A DNA stretch of 26,194 nt, taken from the NCBI GenBank assembly GCA_910584635.1, contig CAJUBA010000019.1, positions 5,799-31,992 on the forward strand, given 5' to 3'. Shown here piece after piece: positions 1 to 6,785 of the stretch. Position 1 is the first letter of the stretch, and each line of letters starts with the position of its first letter. Below the pieces are notes generated by a model. The model worked only from the letters and a program-made list of their open reading frames with translations. It did not search any database and was not told the origin of the DNA. This DNA comes from an uncultured Christensenella sp. (GTDB lineage Bacteria; Bacillota; Clostridia; Christensenellales; UBA3700). A program made the position numbers and the translations under genes.

Positions 1-90
1 GTTGCAGTTTCGGCGCGGGTTGCAGATTCGGCGAGTGTTGCAGCTTCGGCGAGCGTTGCAGATTCGGCGCGGGTTGCAGTTTCGGCGAGT
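1..90 (+). repeat. 18-bp tandem repeat, five units
   Basis: Five consecutive 18-bp units begin at 1, 19, 37, 55 and 73, of the form GTTGCAGNTTCGGCGNGN, followed by a degenerate sixth. In the only frame that stays open to 347, each unit encodes a six-residue repeat of the form C-(S/R)-F-G-x-x. The DNA repeat therefore reflects a solenoid-like protein repeat and not a regulatory array. The array is cut by the window edge, so the true number of units is unknown. Confidence 0.85.
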
Positions 91-347
91 GGTGCAGTCT
101 TGAAAACAATCTTAAATTTGAGAATATTGAAGACAAAATAGACAGGGTATTAAAAATAGATCGCATAGGTAGTCGCAAAGGATGTACATATTTCTTTAAG
201 ACTTTGAGCGACATCTACGTACGTTGCGGCTGCTTCTTTGGCACGATTGCAGAGTTTGAGAACAAAGTCAACGAAACACACGCAGATAACGAACAGTATC
301 GCAAAGAGTATCTAGAAGCGATTAAGTACGTTAAAGCGGTTATGTAG
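3..347 (+). CDS. Cysteine-rich hexapeptide-repeat phage protein (5' partial)
   Basis: The reading frame is open from the window edge to a TAG at 345-347, giving the last 114 codons of a longer gene. The first ~34 residues are six-residue repeats with C and FG at fixed positions. A globular C-terminal part follows, with FFKTLSDIYVRCGCFFGTI and a final helical stretch ending KAVM. From memory, this combination of a C-FG repeat and a closing module with an RCGCF motif occurs in early regions of Bacillota prophages; its function is unknown. The regular spacing suggests a narrow beta-solenoid, perhaps with stacked cysteines, comparable in principle to pentapeptide-repeat proteins. It is the first gene of the early operon seen here and ends 9 bp before the next ATG. 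The N-terminus lies outside the window. Confidence 0.7.
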   Translation, partial: CSFGAGCRFGECCSFGERCRFGAGCSFGEWCSLENNLKFENIEDKIDRVLKIDRIGSRKGCTYFFKTLSDIYVRCGCFFGTIAEFENKVNETHADNEQYRKEYLEAIKYVKAVM

Positions 348-356
348 AGGTGTTCT

Positions 357-503
357 ATGAACGAAGCAATAAAGATACAAATCGATATACAACCTGACGT
401 ATATCAGGCATTAAAAAGCAAAGATTATTCGTATATATTCGAAGCGTTAAAAAGAGTTAGTAAATCGGAGGATGAGAGAAATGGAGAACATGAAACTGTT
501 TGA
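357..503 (+). CDS. Small hypothetical early protein, 48 aa
   Basis: The ATG at 357 follows a purine-rich GTAGAGGTG ribosome-binding-like stretch (344-352), and the frame runs to TGA at 501-503, overlapping the start of the Gp157 gene. The product begins MNEAIKIQIDIQP and is acidic-basic mixed, with a predicted short strand then a helix (VYQALKSKDYSYIFEALKRV). No family is recognised. Its place between two conserved early genes, the same strand and the overlap with its neighbour support it as real. Codon use matches the neighbouring genes. Confidence 0.5.
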   Translation: MNEAIKIQIDIQPDVYQALKSKDYSYIFEALKRVSKSEDERNGEHETV

Positions 504-993
504 GATAGACGAGCAAATACTAAGATTAGTATCGCTAGACGAGAGCGACGTTATAGACAGCGAAACGGGCGAAGTGCTTGTCGACGTATTCGCAGAGTTA
601 GAAAAGTTGAGCATTAAGCGCGAGGAAAAAATAATAAACATTGCGAGATATGTAGACGAATTAGAAAGAGAACAAAAACTTATCAAAGAAAAAGCAGATT
701 TACTTGAAGCAAGGGCAAAGAGTAAAAAGAATCAGGCTCAATCGTTAAGGCGTTATCTTGCGGACAGCATGATTAAACTAGGTACTAATAAGATTGAAGA
801 TGAAACAGTATCGGTAAAGTTGAACAGTTCGAAGTCGGTTAATCCGTTTAATATCGAACTTATCCCCGCGGAATACATAAACCAAAAAGTTGAGATTAAA
901 CCTGACTTGCGAAAGATAAGCGCGGCAATTAAAAACGGTATGGTTATTCCAGGAGCGGAACTTGTGGAAAAGTATAGCGTAACAGTGAGGTAA
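481..993 (+). CDS. Siphovirus Gp157-like protein
   Basis: This 170-aa protein has the hallmark layout of the Gp157 family (Pfam Siphovirus_Gp157). An N-terminal MKLFEIDEQILRLV helix is followed by an acidic segment with D-x-E-T-G-E-V, then a long charged coiled coil of about 75 residues (EEKIINIARYVDEL onward). The C-terminal part contains GTNKIEDETVSVKL and a final strand. Family members are linked with phage resistance and typically sit directly upstream of the recombinase genes, as here; the biochemical role is unclear. An ATG at 472 is in frame but lies directly against the GGAGG at 467-471. The ATG at 481 has correct spacing (9 nt) and is chosen. The stop is 4 bp before the ERF gene. Confidence 0.85.
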   Translation: MENMKLFEIDEQILRLVSLDESDVIDSETGEVLVDVFAELEKLSIKREEKIINIARYVDELEREQKLIKEKADLLEARAKSKKNQAQSLRRYLADSMIKLGTNKIEDETVSVKLNSSKSVNPFNIELIPAEYINQKVEIKPDLRKISAAIKNGMVIPGAELVEKYSVTVR

Positions 994-997
994 GATT

Positions 998-1657
998 ATG
1001 AACGTATATCAGAAAATAAACGAAGTAAAAAAAGAGATAAAGGCGTTATCAAAAGACGCTGAAACGAACGGACAGGGGGCGTATAGTTACGTATCAGGCT
1101 CGCAAATACTTACTGCTATAAAAAAGAAAATGGAAGATATAGGACTTCTTTTTCTGCCTATAGAAACGGAGAGCAGAGGTTGGACTACGTTCGAGTATAC
1201 AAATTCTAAGGGAGCAAGCAAAACCGACTTTGTTGTTGAGGGTAGAATAACGTATGAATGGATAAATACGGATAATCCTGACGACCGACAGCGCGTTAAT
1301 TTCGATTATTACGGACAGCAGAACGATATCTCCAAAGCATTTGGAAGTGCGCTTACATATTCAGAAAGATATTTACTTTTGAAGTCCTTAGGAGCGCCCA
1401 CGGATGAAGACGATCCGGATAATACGACCGAAGATAAAAAGGGAAACGGTCAACAAGTAGGTCAAGCACAACCTAAGTTGCAAAGTAAGTATTCAATTAT
1501 ACGCGACCTCGCAAAAAGCAAGAATATTACGTCCGCCGATATTGACAAATGGCTAGAGCAGTCTTTCGGCAAAGTCAGGAAAATAAACGACTTATCAGAC
1601 GGTCAATTTCAAGCGTTAAAAGGCGCGATAGAAAAAGGCATGGGTAATGCGCAATGA
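998..1657 (+). CDS. erf: ERF family single-strand annealing protein
   Basis: This 219-aa protein matches ERF recombinases (P22 Erf-like; Pfam ERF). It has the N-terminal helix IKALSKDAETNGQGAYSYVS, the central core with GLLFLPIE and IDYxxxGQQNDISKAFGSALTYSERYLL-type elements, and the acidic hinge DEDDPDN at about residues 137-143. ERF proteins coat and anneal complementary single strands in phage recombination, replication and genome circularisation. A flexible linker rich in K, G and Q leads to a small C-terminal helical domain (DLAKSKNITSADIDKWLEQ), which often mediates partner contacts. Its neighbours are Gp157, a NinB-like protein and SSB, the usual recombination cluster. It overlaps the next gene by an ATGA junction, implying translational coupling. 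Confidence 0.92.
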   Translation: MNVYQKINEVKKEIKALSKDAETNGQGAYSYVSGSQILTAIKKKMEDIGLLFLPIETESRGWTTFEYTNSKGASKTDFVVEGRITYEWINTDNPDDRQRVNFDYYGQQNDISKAFGSALTYSERYLLLKSLGAPTDEDDPDNTTEDKKGNGQQVGQAQPKLQSKYSIIRDLAKSKNITSADIDKWLEQSFGKVRKINDLSDGQFQALKGAIEKGMGNAQ

Positions 1658-2199
1658 GCAAGTTTGTAGCCGAGAAGACGTATCGTATGAGCGACGAAAA
1701 CGACAATCTTATAATCAGTTACGTTGTTAATAAGCAAGATAAGACAACAGCATTATTAGCGTTTGAAGAAACGAAGAAGACGGAGCGGTTAGAGATAGAA
1801 GTCAAGCCGTATAAGTCGAAGCGTAGTTTAGAGCAAAATCGTATGTTGTGGGCATTGCTTGAAAAAATGGCAAAGGCTGTGTCAGGAGTGAATACGACTA
1901 TTACGCGGGAAGAGTGCTATTGCATAATGCTTGAAGAAGCAGGGGTAAAGTACGATTACCTATTAGCGTTGCCGGAAACAGAAAAAGAATTGCGTAAGTC
2001 TTTTAGAGCGTTACGAAACATGGGCATACAGCGCGAAGTAAACGGCAAGACGTTGACAATGTATCAGTACTTTATCGGTTCGTCCAAGTTCAATACAAAG
2101 GAAATGACGGAACTCATAGAAGCGGTACTGGACAAGTTGGTCGAACTTGGCATATACGACAGCGAGATTGAGTTGATAAGGAGAGAGTACGGTGTCTAA
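1654..2199 (+). CDS. NinB-like recombination protein
   Basis: This 181-aa protein has the signature KRSLEQNRMLWALLEKMA followed by a helical region and FIGSSKFNTKEMTELIEAVLDKLVELGI near the C-terminus. This pattern (x-S-L-x-Q-N-x-x-x-W and S-S-x-F-x-T-K-E-M) is shared with phage NinB-type proteins, which in lambda (Orf) act as recombination mediators binding SSB and single-stranded DNA. The relationship is inferred from motif recall and gene order (between ERF and SSB), not from an alignment. The start overlaps the ERF stop by 4 bp. The gene ends inside the start of the next one, so the four genes 998-2907 are probably one coupled translation unit. Confidence 0.6.
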   Translation: MSKFVAEKTYRMSDENDNLIISYVVNKQDKTTALLAFEETKKTERLEIEVKPYKSKRSLEQNRMLWALLEKMAKAVSGVNTTITREECYCIMLEEAGVKYDYLLALPETEKELRKSFRALRNMGIQREVNGKTLTMYQYFIGSSKFNTKEMTELIEAVLDKLVELGIYDSEIELIRREYGV

Positions 2200-2482
2200 T
2201 AGCATTTTACAGTCAGACAAGCGTTGTTACGTTTGCGGGGCAAGAAGTGGACTAAATTGCCATCACATTTACGCGGGTACAGCCAAACGCGCTATAAGCG
2301 AGAAATACGGCTTTAAGGTGTACTTATGCGCCCGACATCATAATATGTCTGAATTTGGCGTTCACTTCGATAGAAGCCTAGATTTAAGGCTTAAAAAAAG
2401 GTGTCAAAGAGAATTTGAAAAAACTCATAGCCGAAAAGAGTTTGTAAAAATAATCGGCGAAAATTATATACTAGGAGATTAA
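2192..2482 (+). CDS. HNH-type zinc-binding phage nuclease-like protein
   Basis: This 96-aa protein contains CYVCGARSGLNCHHIYAG followed by an LCARHH motif. The two Cys pairs and the adjacent His-His groups are the pattern of a compact Cys4/Cys-His HNH (beta-beta-alpha-metal) fold. The C-terminus ends KKRCQREFEKTHSRKEFVKI with a final tyrosine-containing tail, typical of a small family found beside ninB and ssb genes in Bacillota prophages. A recombination-associated endonuclease or structural zinc protein is likely; the active site is inferred. The start is GTG at 2192, with AAGGAG 8 bp upstream inside the previous gene. It is 2 bp from the SSB start. Confidence 0.65.
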   Translation: MSNSILQSDKRCYVCGARSGLNCHHIYAGTAKRAISEKYGFKVYLCARHHNMSEFGVHFDRSLDLRLKKRCQREFEKTHSRKEFVKIIGENYILGD

Positions 2483-2484
2483 GT

Positions 2485-2907
2485 ATGAATAAGTGTTTTT
2501 TAACAGGTAATTTAACGAGAAATCCCGAGTCGACGACGACTCAAAGCGGAATTGCAATGTGCAAGTTTTCAATCGCGGTACAACGCAGATTTAAGAATCC
2601 CGACGGCGACTATGACGTAGACTTTATAAACGTTGTGGCATGGCGTAAGACAGCGGAGTTCTGCGAGAAGTATTTGAAAAAAGGATCGAGAGTATCGGTA
2701 GCCGGAGAGTTGAATACAAGTACGTATCAAGGGCAAGACGGCAATAAACGGACTAATTTCTATATCAATGCGGACGAAGTAGAAATACAGTCTATTAAGA
2801 ACGAAGAAACGCCGCAGGAAGACGATATAAACGAAAAACCGAGCGTAGTAACTAAACCTGCGACGAAGCGTGAAACAACGCCGGTAGACGAAGAATTGCC
2901 GTTCTAA
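2485..2907 (+). CDS. ssb: Single-stranded DNA-binding protein
   Basis: This 140-aa protein starts MNKCFLTGNLTRNPE, the canonical SSB OB-fold entry. It continues with MCKFSIAVQRRF, FINVVAWRKTAEFCEKYLKKGSRVSVAGEL and YFxxADEVEI-like strands. After a disordered linker (about residues 105-134) it ends DEELPF, the conserved acidic tip that recruits replication and repair partners. The protein binds single-stranded phage DNA during replication and annealing. The intact tip suggests it engages host or phage SSB-interacting proteins. It is directly coupled to the recombination genes upstream and followed 10 bp later by the DUF6291-like gene, with a GGGGG-type ribosome binding site in between. Confidence 0.96.
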   Translation: MNKCFLTGNLTRNPESTTTQSGIAMCKFSIAVQRRFKNPDGDYDVDFINVVAWRKTAEFCEKYLKKGSRVSVAGELNTSTYQGQDGNKRTNFYINADEVEIQSIKNEETPQEDDINEKPSVVTKPATKRETTPVDEELPF

Positions 2908-2917
2908 AGGGGGAGTT

Positions 2918-3628
2918 ATGGGAAACGGATTTCAAAGTAATAGAATAACTCTTTTTAGAGAGCAATACGACGCTTTGAGCAAACTTCCGGTAAGTATACA
3001 AGGCAAGGTTTATAAGGCCTTGATGGACTATAACTTTACAGGAATAGTTCCAAAGTTAGACGGTACTGCTCAACTTGCTTTTGACCTAATAAAAGCGGGA
3101 TTAGACGTATCGTTAAGTAAGCAGAAAGCAGGACAAGCAGGCGGTTATCAAAAGGCTAGCAAAAGTCTAGCAGAAAGCAAGCAAGATTCTAGCAAAAGTC
3201 TAGCAGACGAAGATAGCAAAGACTTAGCAGAAGTCAAGCAGAAGCCTAGCAAAAGTCAAGCAGAAGTCTACCAAAAGTCTAGCAGTATAGAGAAGAGAAG
3301 TATAGATAGAGAAGATAGTATAGAGAGTAGTAAAGAAAGTAGTAAAGAAAGTAAGTACGTAAGTAAAGAGAATAAATCAGGCGCGCGTAAGCAGAGTTAT
3401 GAAAGCATAATGGACGATTTAGAAGTTGAGGAAGTAGTACGACCCATGTTATGGGAGTTTATAAAGCATTGTCAGGCAAACGGACATACCCTTATAAATT
3501 CTAAGTTGAGCGACATTATAATACGTCTTGATTTTGCTTATAGAGATACTTCTCAAAAGATAGAAAGTCTGAAAAAAGCCATAGCCGGCGGATATTACGA
3601 CATTGCAGAATTGCGGGGGGTAGTATGA
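2918..3628 (+). CDS. DUF6291-like phage replication-associated protein
   Basis: This 236-aa protein has an N-terminal domain (about residues 1-75) with ITLFREQYDALSKLP, YKALMDYNF and AFDLIKAGLDVSLSKQKAGQ, resembling DUF6291-type domains found in the replication-initiator slot of Bacillota prophages. A repetitive low-complexity linker follows (about 76-165), dominated by SK, SLAE and SKES. The C-terminal domain (about 166-236) has SIMDDLEVEEVVRPMLWEFI and repeated helices. Together these recall the two-domain architecture of phage replisome organisers, in which the linker is poorly conserved. DNA binding is inferred. The stop codon overlaps the ATG of a vestigial methyltransferase start at 3625. 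Confidence 0.65.
   Translation: MGNGFQSNRITLFREQYDALSKLPVSIQGKVYKALMDYNFTGIVPKLDGTAQLAFDLIKAGLDVSLSKQKAGQAGGYQKASKSLAESKQDSSKSLADEDSKDLAEVKQKPSKSQAEVYQKSSSIEKRSIDREDSIESSKESSKESKYVSKENKSGARKQSYESIMDDLEVEEVVRPMLWEFIKHCQANGHTLINSKLSDIIIRLDFAYRDTSQKIESLKKAIAGGYYDIAELRGVV
3157..3286 (+). repeat. Degenerate TAGCAAAAGTCTAGCAGA repeats in a linker
   Basis: Near-identical copies of an 18-bp phrase occur at 3157-3174 and 3190-3207, with diverged versions at about 3247-3264 and 3270-3286. They encode SKSLAE-like segments of the linker in the gene at 2918. Repeated linkers of this kind are common in this family and change length readily by slippage. Because iterons of some phage origins lie inside replication initiator genes, an origin function is possible, but nothing else here supports it. 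Confidence 0.6.
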
Positions 3629-3681
3629 TACGAATTTTACTAGGTGGTAGTCCTTGCACATACTGGAGAAAGGAAATATGA
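3625..3681 (+). pseudogene. Vestigial start of the DNA methyltransferase gene
   Basis: An 18-codon frame begins at the ATG overlapping the upstream stop (ATGA at 3625-3628) and reads MIRILLGGSPCTYW before ending RKEI and TGA. The first 14 codons match the start of the working methyltransferase at 4184 (MIRLLLGGSPCQWW), including the catalytic Pro-Cys. Only the HNH gene lies between the two copies. I infer that this was the original 5' end and that the endonuclease gene landed at the catalytic-motif codons, leaving this stub. Its translation would couple the upstream gene to the HNH start at 3678. Confidence 0.65.
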
Positions 3682-4187
3682 TAGAGATTTGGAAACCAAT
3701 AAAAGGATATGAGGGAATATATGAAATTTCTAACTATGGAAATTGTCGTAGAGTTGGAAAGCGAAATATAAAACCTAAAATCGAAAAGAACGGATATGTT
3801 AGATACCATTTATCAAAAAATAATAAACCAATAACAATCCTTGCGCATAGAGCGGTTGCAATGGCATTTATTGATAATCCTAACGGCTATAACACTGTAA
3901 ACCATATAGATGAAAATAAGTCAAACAACCGTATGGATAATTTAGAATGGTGCGATATGCATTACCAAAACACTTACGGAGTAGGGGCAGTAAGGAGAGA
4001 TAAAGCAAAAGAAAAGCCGGTATTGCAATTTACCAAGAGCGGGGAATTTATTAAAAGATTTGATAGTGCTACACAAGCGGCGAACGAATTAGGCTTAAAT
4101 AAAGCAAGTATCGGCTTGGTATGTATGAGAAAAAGAAGATACAAAAGCACTGGCGGATTTATTTTTAGATTTGAGGAGGCAATATGA
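3678..4187 (+). CDS. NUMOD4/HNH homing endonuclease
   Basis: The ATG at 3678 is preceded by GGAGAAAGG and overlaps the vestigial ORF by ATGA; the in-frame ATG at 3654 lies inside the vestigial coding sequence and is less likely. The 169-aa product has three parts. A NUMOD4 motif (IWKPIKGYEGIYEISNYG, residues about 4-21) comes first. An HNH_3 core follows with AHRAVAMAFI, NHIDENKSNNRMDNLEW and its His/Asn residues. A C-terminal NUMOD1-like helix-turn-helix (KPVLQFTKSGEFIKRF, then AANELGLNKASI) closes the protein and probably reads the target DNA. Free-standing HNH enzymes of this type are selfish genes that cut conserved phage genes lacking the insertion. Its position between two copies of a methyltransferase start indicates the target. 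It is A+T-richer than its neighbours. Confidence 0.92.
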   Translation: MIEIWKPIKGYEGIYEISNYGNCRRVGKRNIKPKIEKNGYVRYHLSKNNKPITILAHRAVAMAFIDNPNGYNTVNHIDENKSNNRMDNLEWCDMHYQNTYGVGAVRRDKAKEKPVLQFTKSGEFIKRFDSATQAANELGLNKASIGLVCMRKRRYKSTGGFIFRFEEAI

Positions 4188-5392
4188 TTAGATTACTTTT
4201 AGGCGGTAGTCCGTGCCAGTGGTGGAGTATCGCGCAAAAGAACAATCGCGAAACGGAAGCAAGCGGAATGGGTTGGGAGTTATTCAAAAACTACCTCATA
4301 GCCAAAGAGAAATTCAAACCGGATTACTTTCTTTACGAGAACAACGTATCAGCGGCGCAATCTATAAAGGATGAGATAAAGAAACAGTTCCGAGTAAGGA
4401 ATTTATTTAATATCGACAGCGACGTTGAATACATAGAGATTAACTCGGCGTTAGTAAGCGCTCAAAACCGCGAAAGGTTTTACGTCCATAACTGCGGAGA
4501 AGTTGGACAGCCGGAAGACAGAGGGATATTACTTAAAGACATTTTGGAAAGCGGTTATGATTTAACTGGCAATGAAAAGTCTTTTTCTTTGACTACTCGG
4601 TGCGCTGGTGCAATACCCGAAGATACAATTACAAAGCACAGGCACACAATGGTCGCTGAATCTGTTGAATATAATCTTTGCCCTGGGACTAAAGTCGTGG
4701 TGAATAATCAGAGTATTCGTTGCTCCTACGAGGATAAAAGAGGAACGGCGCAGGGTTACACTGTTACATTTCCGAGTGCCAAACATCCTACTTTAACCGC
4801 AGGACAGGCGCATAAGTCAAAAGTTATTGTACTGTTAGATAAATACAACTACGCAACCGAATTTGACAGCGATGGCAAACCTACGAAAGCCTATTGTTAT
4901 GCTGACAGCAAAGTACATACAGTCTACGAAGTCAAGGACGGCAAGATCACGATTAAAGGCAAGGAATACCCTATAAAGTTACCAGACGGATTTTACATAA
5001 TCCGCAAGTTGACGGTAACAGAGTGTTGTCGCTTACAAGGTATGCCTGAATGGTGGTTTAGAGATAAAGACGGAAATAAACTTATATCTGACACACAGGC
5101 GTATAAGGGACTTGGCAACGGATGGCAATTAGATACCGTAAAGTATATTATAGAACACGCACTGCGGAATATACCGAAATATGAACCGATATTACTTTTA
5201 TCAATGTATGACGGCATTGGAACGGGCAGACGCATTTTGGAAGAACTCGGTTTTACGAATGTCAAATATTATGCTTATGAGATAGATAAGTATTGTATAG
5301 AGTTGACGAAATACCATTATCCCGACGTTATTCATAAAGGCGACGCATTTAAGGTTAGAAACGAAGGAGAAATAGAAACGATAGTATGGTAA
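4184..5392 (+). CDS. C5-cytosine DNA methyltransferase, permuted motif order
   Basis: This 402-aa protein starts at an ATG overlapping the HNH stop (ATGA). Motif IV with the catalytic cysteine is at the very N-terminus (GGSPCQ, Cys11). It is followed by the ENN of motif VI (52-54), QNRERF of motif VIII (94-99), a variable region of about 170 residues likely to hold target recognition, RKLTVTECCRLQGMP (motif IX, 274-288) and GNGWQLDTV (motif X, 311-319). Only after these come the cofactor-binding motifs: LLLSMYDGIGTGR (motif I, 337-349), AYEIDKY (II, 364-370) and GDAFKV (III, 386-391). The order IV-X then I-III is a circular permutation of the usual C5 methyltransferase. All catalytic elements are present, so activity is plausible. 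Likely roles are protection from host restriction or epigenetic marking. Confidence 0.85.
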   Translation: MIRLLLGGSPCQWWSIAQKNNRETEASGMGWELFKNYLIAKEKFKPDYFLYENNVSAAQSIKDEIKKQFRVRNLFNIDSDVEYIEINSALVSAQNRERFYVHNCGEVGQPEDRGILLKDILESGYDLTGNEKSFSLTTRCAGAIPEDTITKHRHTMVAESVEYNLCPGTKVVVNNQSIRCSYEDKRGTAQGYTVTFPSAKHPTLTAGQAHKSKVIVLLDKYNYATEFDSDGKPTKAYCYADSKVHTVYEVKDGKITIKGKEYPIKLPDGFYIIRKLTVTECCRLQGMPEWWFRDKDGNKLISDTQAYKGLGNGWQLDTVKYIIEHALRNIPKYEPILLLSMYDGIGTGRRILEELGFTNVKYYAYEIDKYCIELTKYHYPDVIHKGDAFKVRNEGEIETIVW

Positions 5393-6120
5393 AACATGGA
5401 GAATGTAGGTCTAAACTAAATAAAGTTTGGCGCAATATGAAAGATAGATGCTACAACCCTAATAATAAACGCTATCCGCATTATGGCGGTAGAGGGATAG
5501 TGGTATGCCAAGAATGGAAAGACAATTATGTATCTTTTAGGGATTGGGCGATTTGTAATGGTTATCAAATAGGATTATCGCTAGATAGGATAAATAACGA
5601 CGGAAATTATAGTCCAGATAATTGTAGGTGGGCAACACCTAAACAACAAGCCTATAATAGGAGAACAAATAGGTTAATTACAATTCAAGGAAAAACTCAA
5701 ACGGTAACAGAATGGGCAGAAGAAGTGGGAATATCCATTGGTGCTTTTCAAAATAGATTGCGTTATGGTTGGAGCGAAGAAAGATTATTAGAACCACAAC
5801 AACCGCAATTAAAAATGAGTAAACACGAAATGCGACTTGAAATTCTTAAATTAAGAAAAGAATTAGAGATGATGATGGACAAGATAGAGAGCGGTAAGTT
5901 GGTAGAGTTGCCCGCACCTTTGGGAAGCGAGTTGTGGACGATAAAATATCCAACACGCAAGATAGGCAGAGAAACAGTAACAACTGTATCGCCTAAAAAT
6001 GCGACAGTTGAAAAGTGTAGGTATCAACTTTCTTTTTCAAATGTTAATATGGTTGGAAAATATTATTTTCTTACAAAAGCCGAAGCCGAAGCAAGGCTCA
6101 AAGCGTTGAAAGGAGAATAA
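5386..6120 (+). CDS. HNH endonuclease fused to a phage accessory domain
   Basis: This 244-aa protein overlaps the methyltransferase end (ATGGTAA). No ribosome binding site lies at a proper distance, so expression probably depends on coupling. Residues 1-135 form an HNH homing endonuclease with KVWRNMKDRCYNPNN, YGGRGI (33-38), the core DRINNDGNY (67-75) and NCRW (79-82), and a helix-turn-helix end (TVTEWAEEVGIS to YGWSEERLL). From about residue 144 the sequence changes to a coiled coil (HEMRLEILKLRKELEMMMDK) and a small domain with GKLVELPAPLG and a closing YYFLTKAEAEARLKAL. That tail resembles short early phage proteins with an LVELP segment and a C-terminal FLT-EEAE helix. The gene looks like an endonuclease that has merged with a resident phage gene. 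Confidence 0.8.
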   Translation: MVKHGECRSKLNKVWRNMKDRCYNPNNKRYPHYGGRGIVVCQEWKDNYVSFRDWAICNGYQIGLSLDRINNDGNYSPDNCRWATPKQQAYNRRTNRLITIQGKTQTVTEWAEEVGISIGAFQNRLRYGWSEERLLEPQQPQLKMSKHEMRLEILKLRKELEMMMDKIESGKLVELPAPLGSELWTIKYPTRKIGRETVTTVSPKNATVEKCRYQLSFSNVNMVGKYYFLTKAEAEARLKALKGE

Positions 6121-6123
6121 ATT

Positions 6124-6156
6124 ATGTACGATTATGATTATGAAATAAATTTATAA
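6124..6156 (+). CDS. Possible 10-codon peptide or leader
   Basis: The ATG at 6124 has AGGAG 7 bp upstream inside the preceding gene and reads MYDYDYEINL to TAA at 6154-6156. A second ribosome binding site (AAAGGAG) follows for the next gene. It could be a leader peptide or simply a remnant of a displaced gene. Nothing beyond the ribosome binding site supports it. Confidence 0.25.
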   Translation: MYDYDYEINL

Positions 6157-6168
6157 AGGAGAATAAGA

Positions 6169-6540
6169 ATGGACAAGCAAAAAGAGATTGAGAGAATGGC
6201 GGACGTTAAACGAATAGCAAGGATCTTGTGTGAAGATGATAACGGCGAAAGTGTACACGATGAAATCACTTGCGGAAATTATATCGAGTGCGCGTTTACG
6301 ATTAAGGCTCAACGGTTACTTGACGAAGGCTACGGCGACGTCAAGCAAGCACAAAGGGAAGTGCTGGGAAAGTTAGTAGTGAAGATTTCTGAAAGGAGCG
6401 CCGAAATAAAAACACTAGAAGGAAAATACCTAAGAGCAGATGATATCGACACGGCAGTAAGATTCAATACCAGACTTCAAGAAATAAATCAAGTGCTTGC
6501 ATATATTAACGAACTGGTCAAGGAGGTATGTGGAGAATGA
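6169..6540 (+). CDS. Conserved phage hypothetical protein
   Basis: This 123-aa, mostly helical protein contains ITCGNYIECAFTIKAQRLLDEGYGDVKQAQREVL. This segment is typical of small proteins near the end of Bacillota early operons, many of which pair the phrase with an ICVRTIDE-like or KEVCGE end, as here. The function is unknown. The start has AAAGGAG 8-9 bp upstream. The stop overlaps the next start by ATGA, and the next gene's ribosome binding site (AAGGAGG) lies in its last codons. Confidence 0.7.
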   Translation: MDKQKEIERMADVKRIARILCEDDNGESVHDEITCGNYIECAFTIKAQRLLDEGYGDVKQAQREVLGKLVVKISERSAEIKTLEGKYLRADDIDTAVRFNTRLQEINQVLAYINELVKEVCGE

Positions 6541-6785
6541 AATATTATAGATGTTTTTTCACGGTAGATATAAACATAGAAGACCCGGTCAAAGCAGGCG
6601 AAATATTTGGGGAGATATTAAACTGCGTAGAAAGTAAGAAAGTGAGAATCGACGGAAAAATACTGGAAAGGTTGGATATTTACGATCCTATTGCAATTAA
6701 AAAAGAAACAGAGTTAGACCCTAAAACAGGCAAAGTAATAGAAGTATTTAGACAAGAACAGGAGGAAAGAAAAGAAAATGGATAG
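6537..6785 (+). CDS. Small hypothetical phage protein, 82 aa
   Basis: An in-frame ATG at 6528 lies only 1-2 bp after the AAGGAGG at 6520-6526. The ATG at 6537 has proper spacing (10 bp) and forms an ATGA overlap with the upstream stop, so it is chosen. The product begins MKYYRCFFTVDINIEDPVKAG and looks like an alpha-beta fold of about 60 residues with an acidic, Glu/Lys-rich tail. No family is recognised. It overlaps the regulator gene downstream by 8 bp. Confidence 0.6.
   Translation: MKYYRCFFTVDINIEDPVKAGEIFGEILNCVESKKVRIDGKILERLDIYDPIAIKKETELDPKTGKVIEVFRQEQEERKENG

Noticed and set aside
1..100. Short repeats resembling a CRISPR array
   Set aside because: The 18-bp units are directly adjacent with no spacers, and they encode a hexapeptide repeat in an open frame.
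3625..4230. Group I intron carrying the HNH gene
   Set aside because: The segment between the two methyltransferase starts is almost wholly HNH coding sequence, leaving no room for an intron core. The repeated start on both sides is not what splicing requires.
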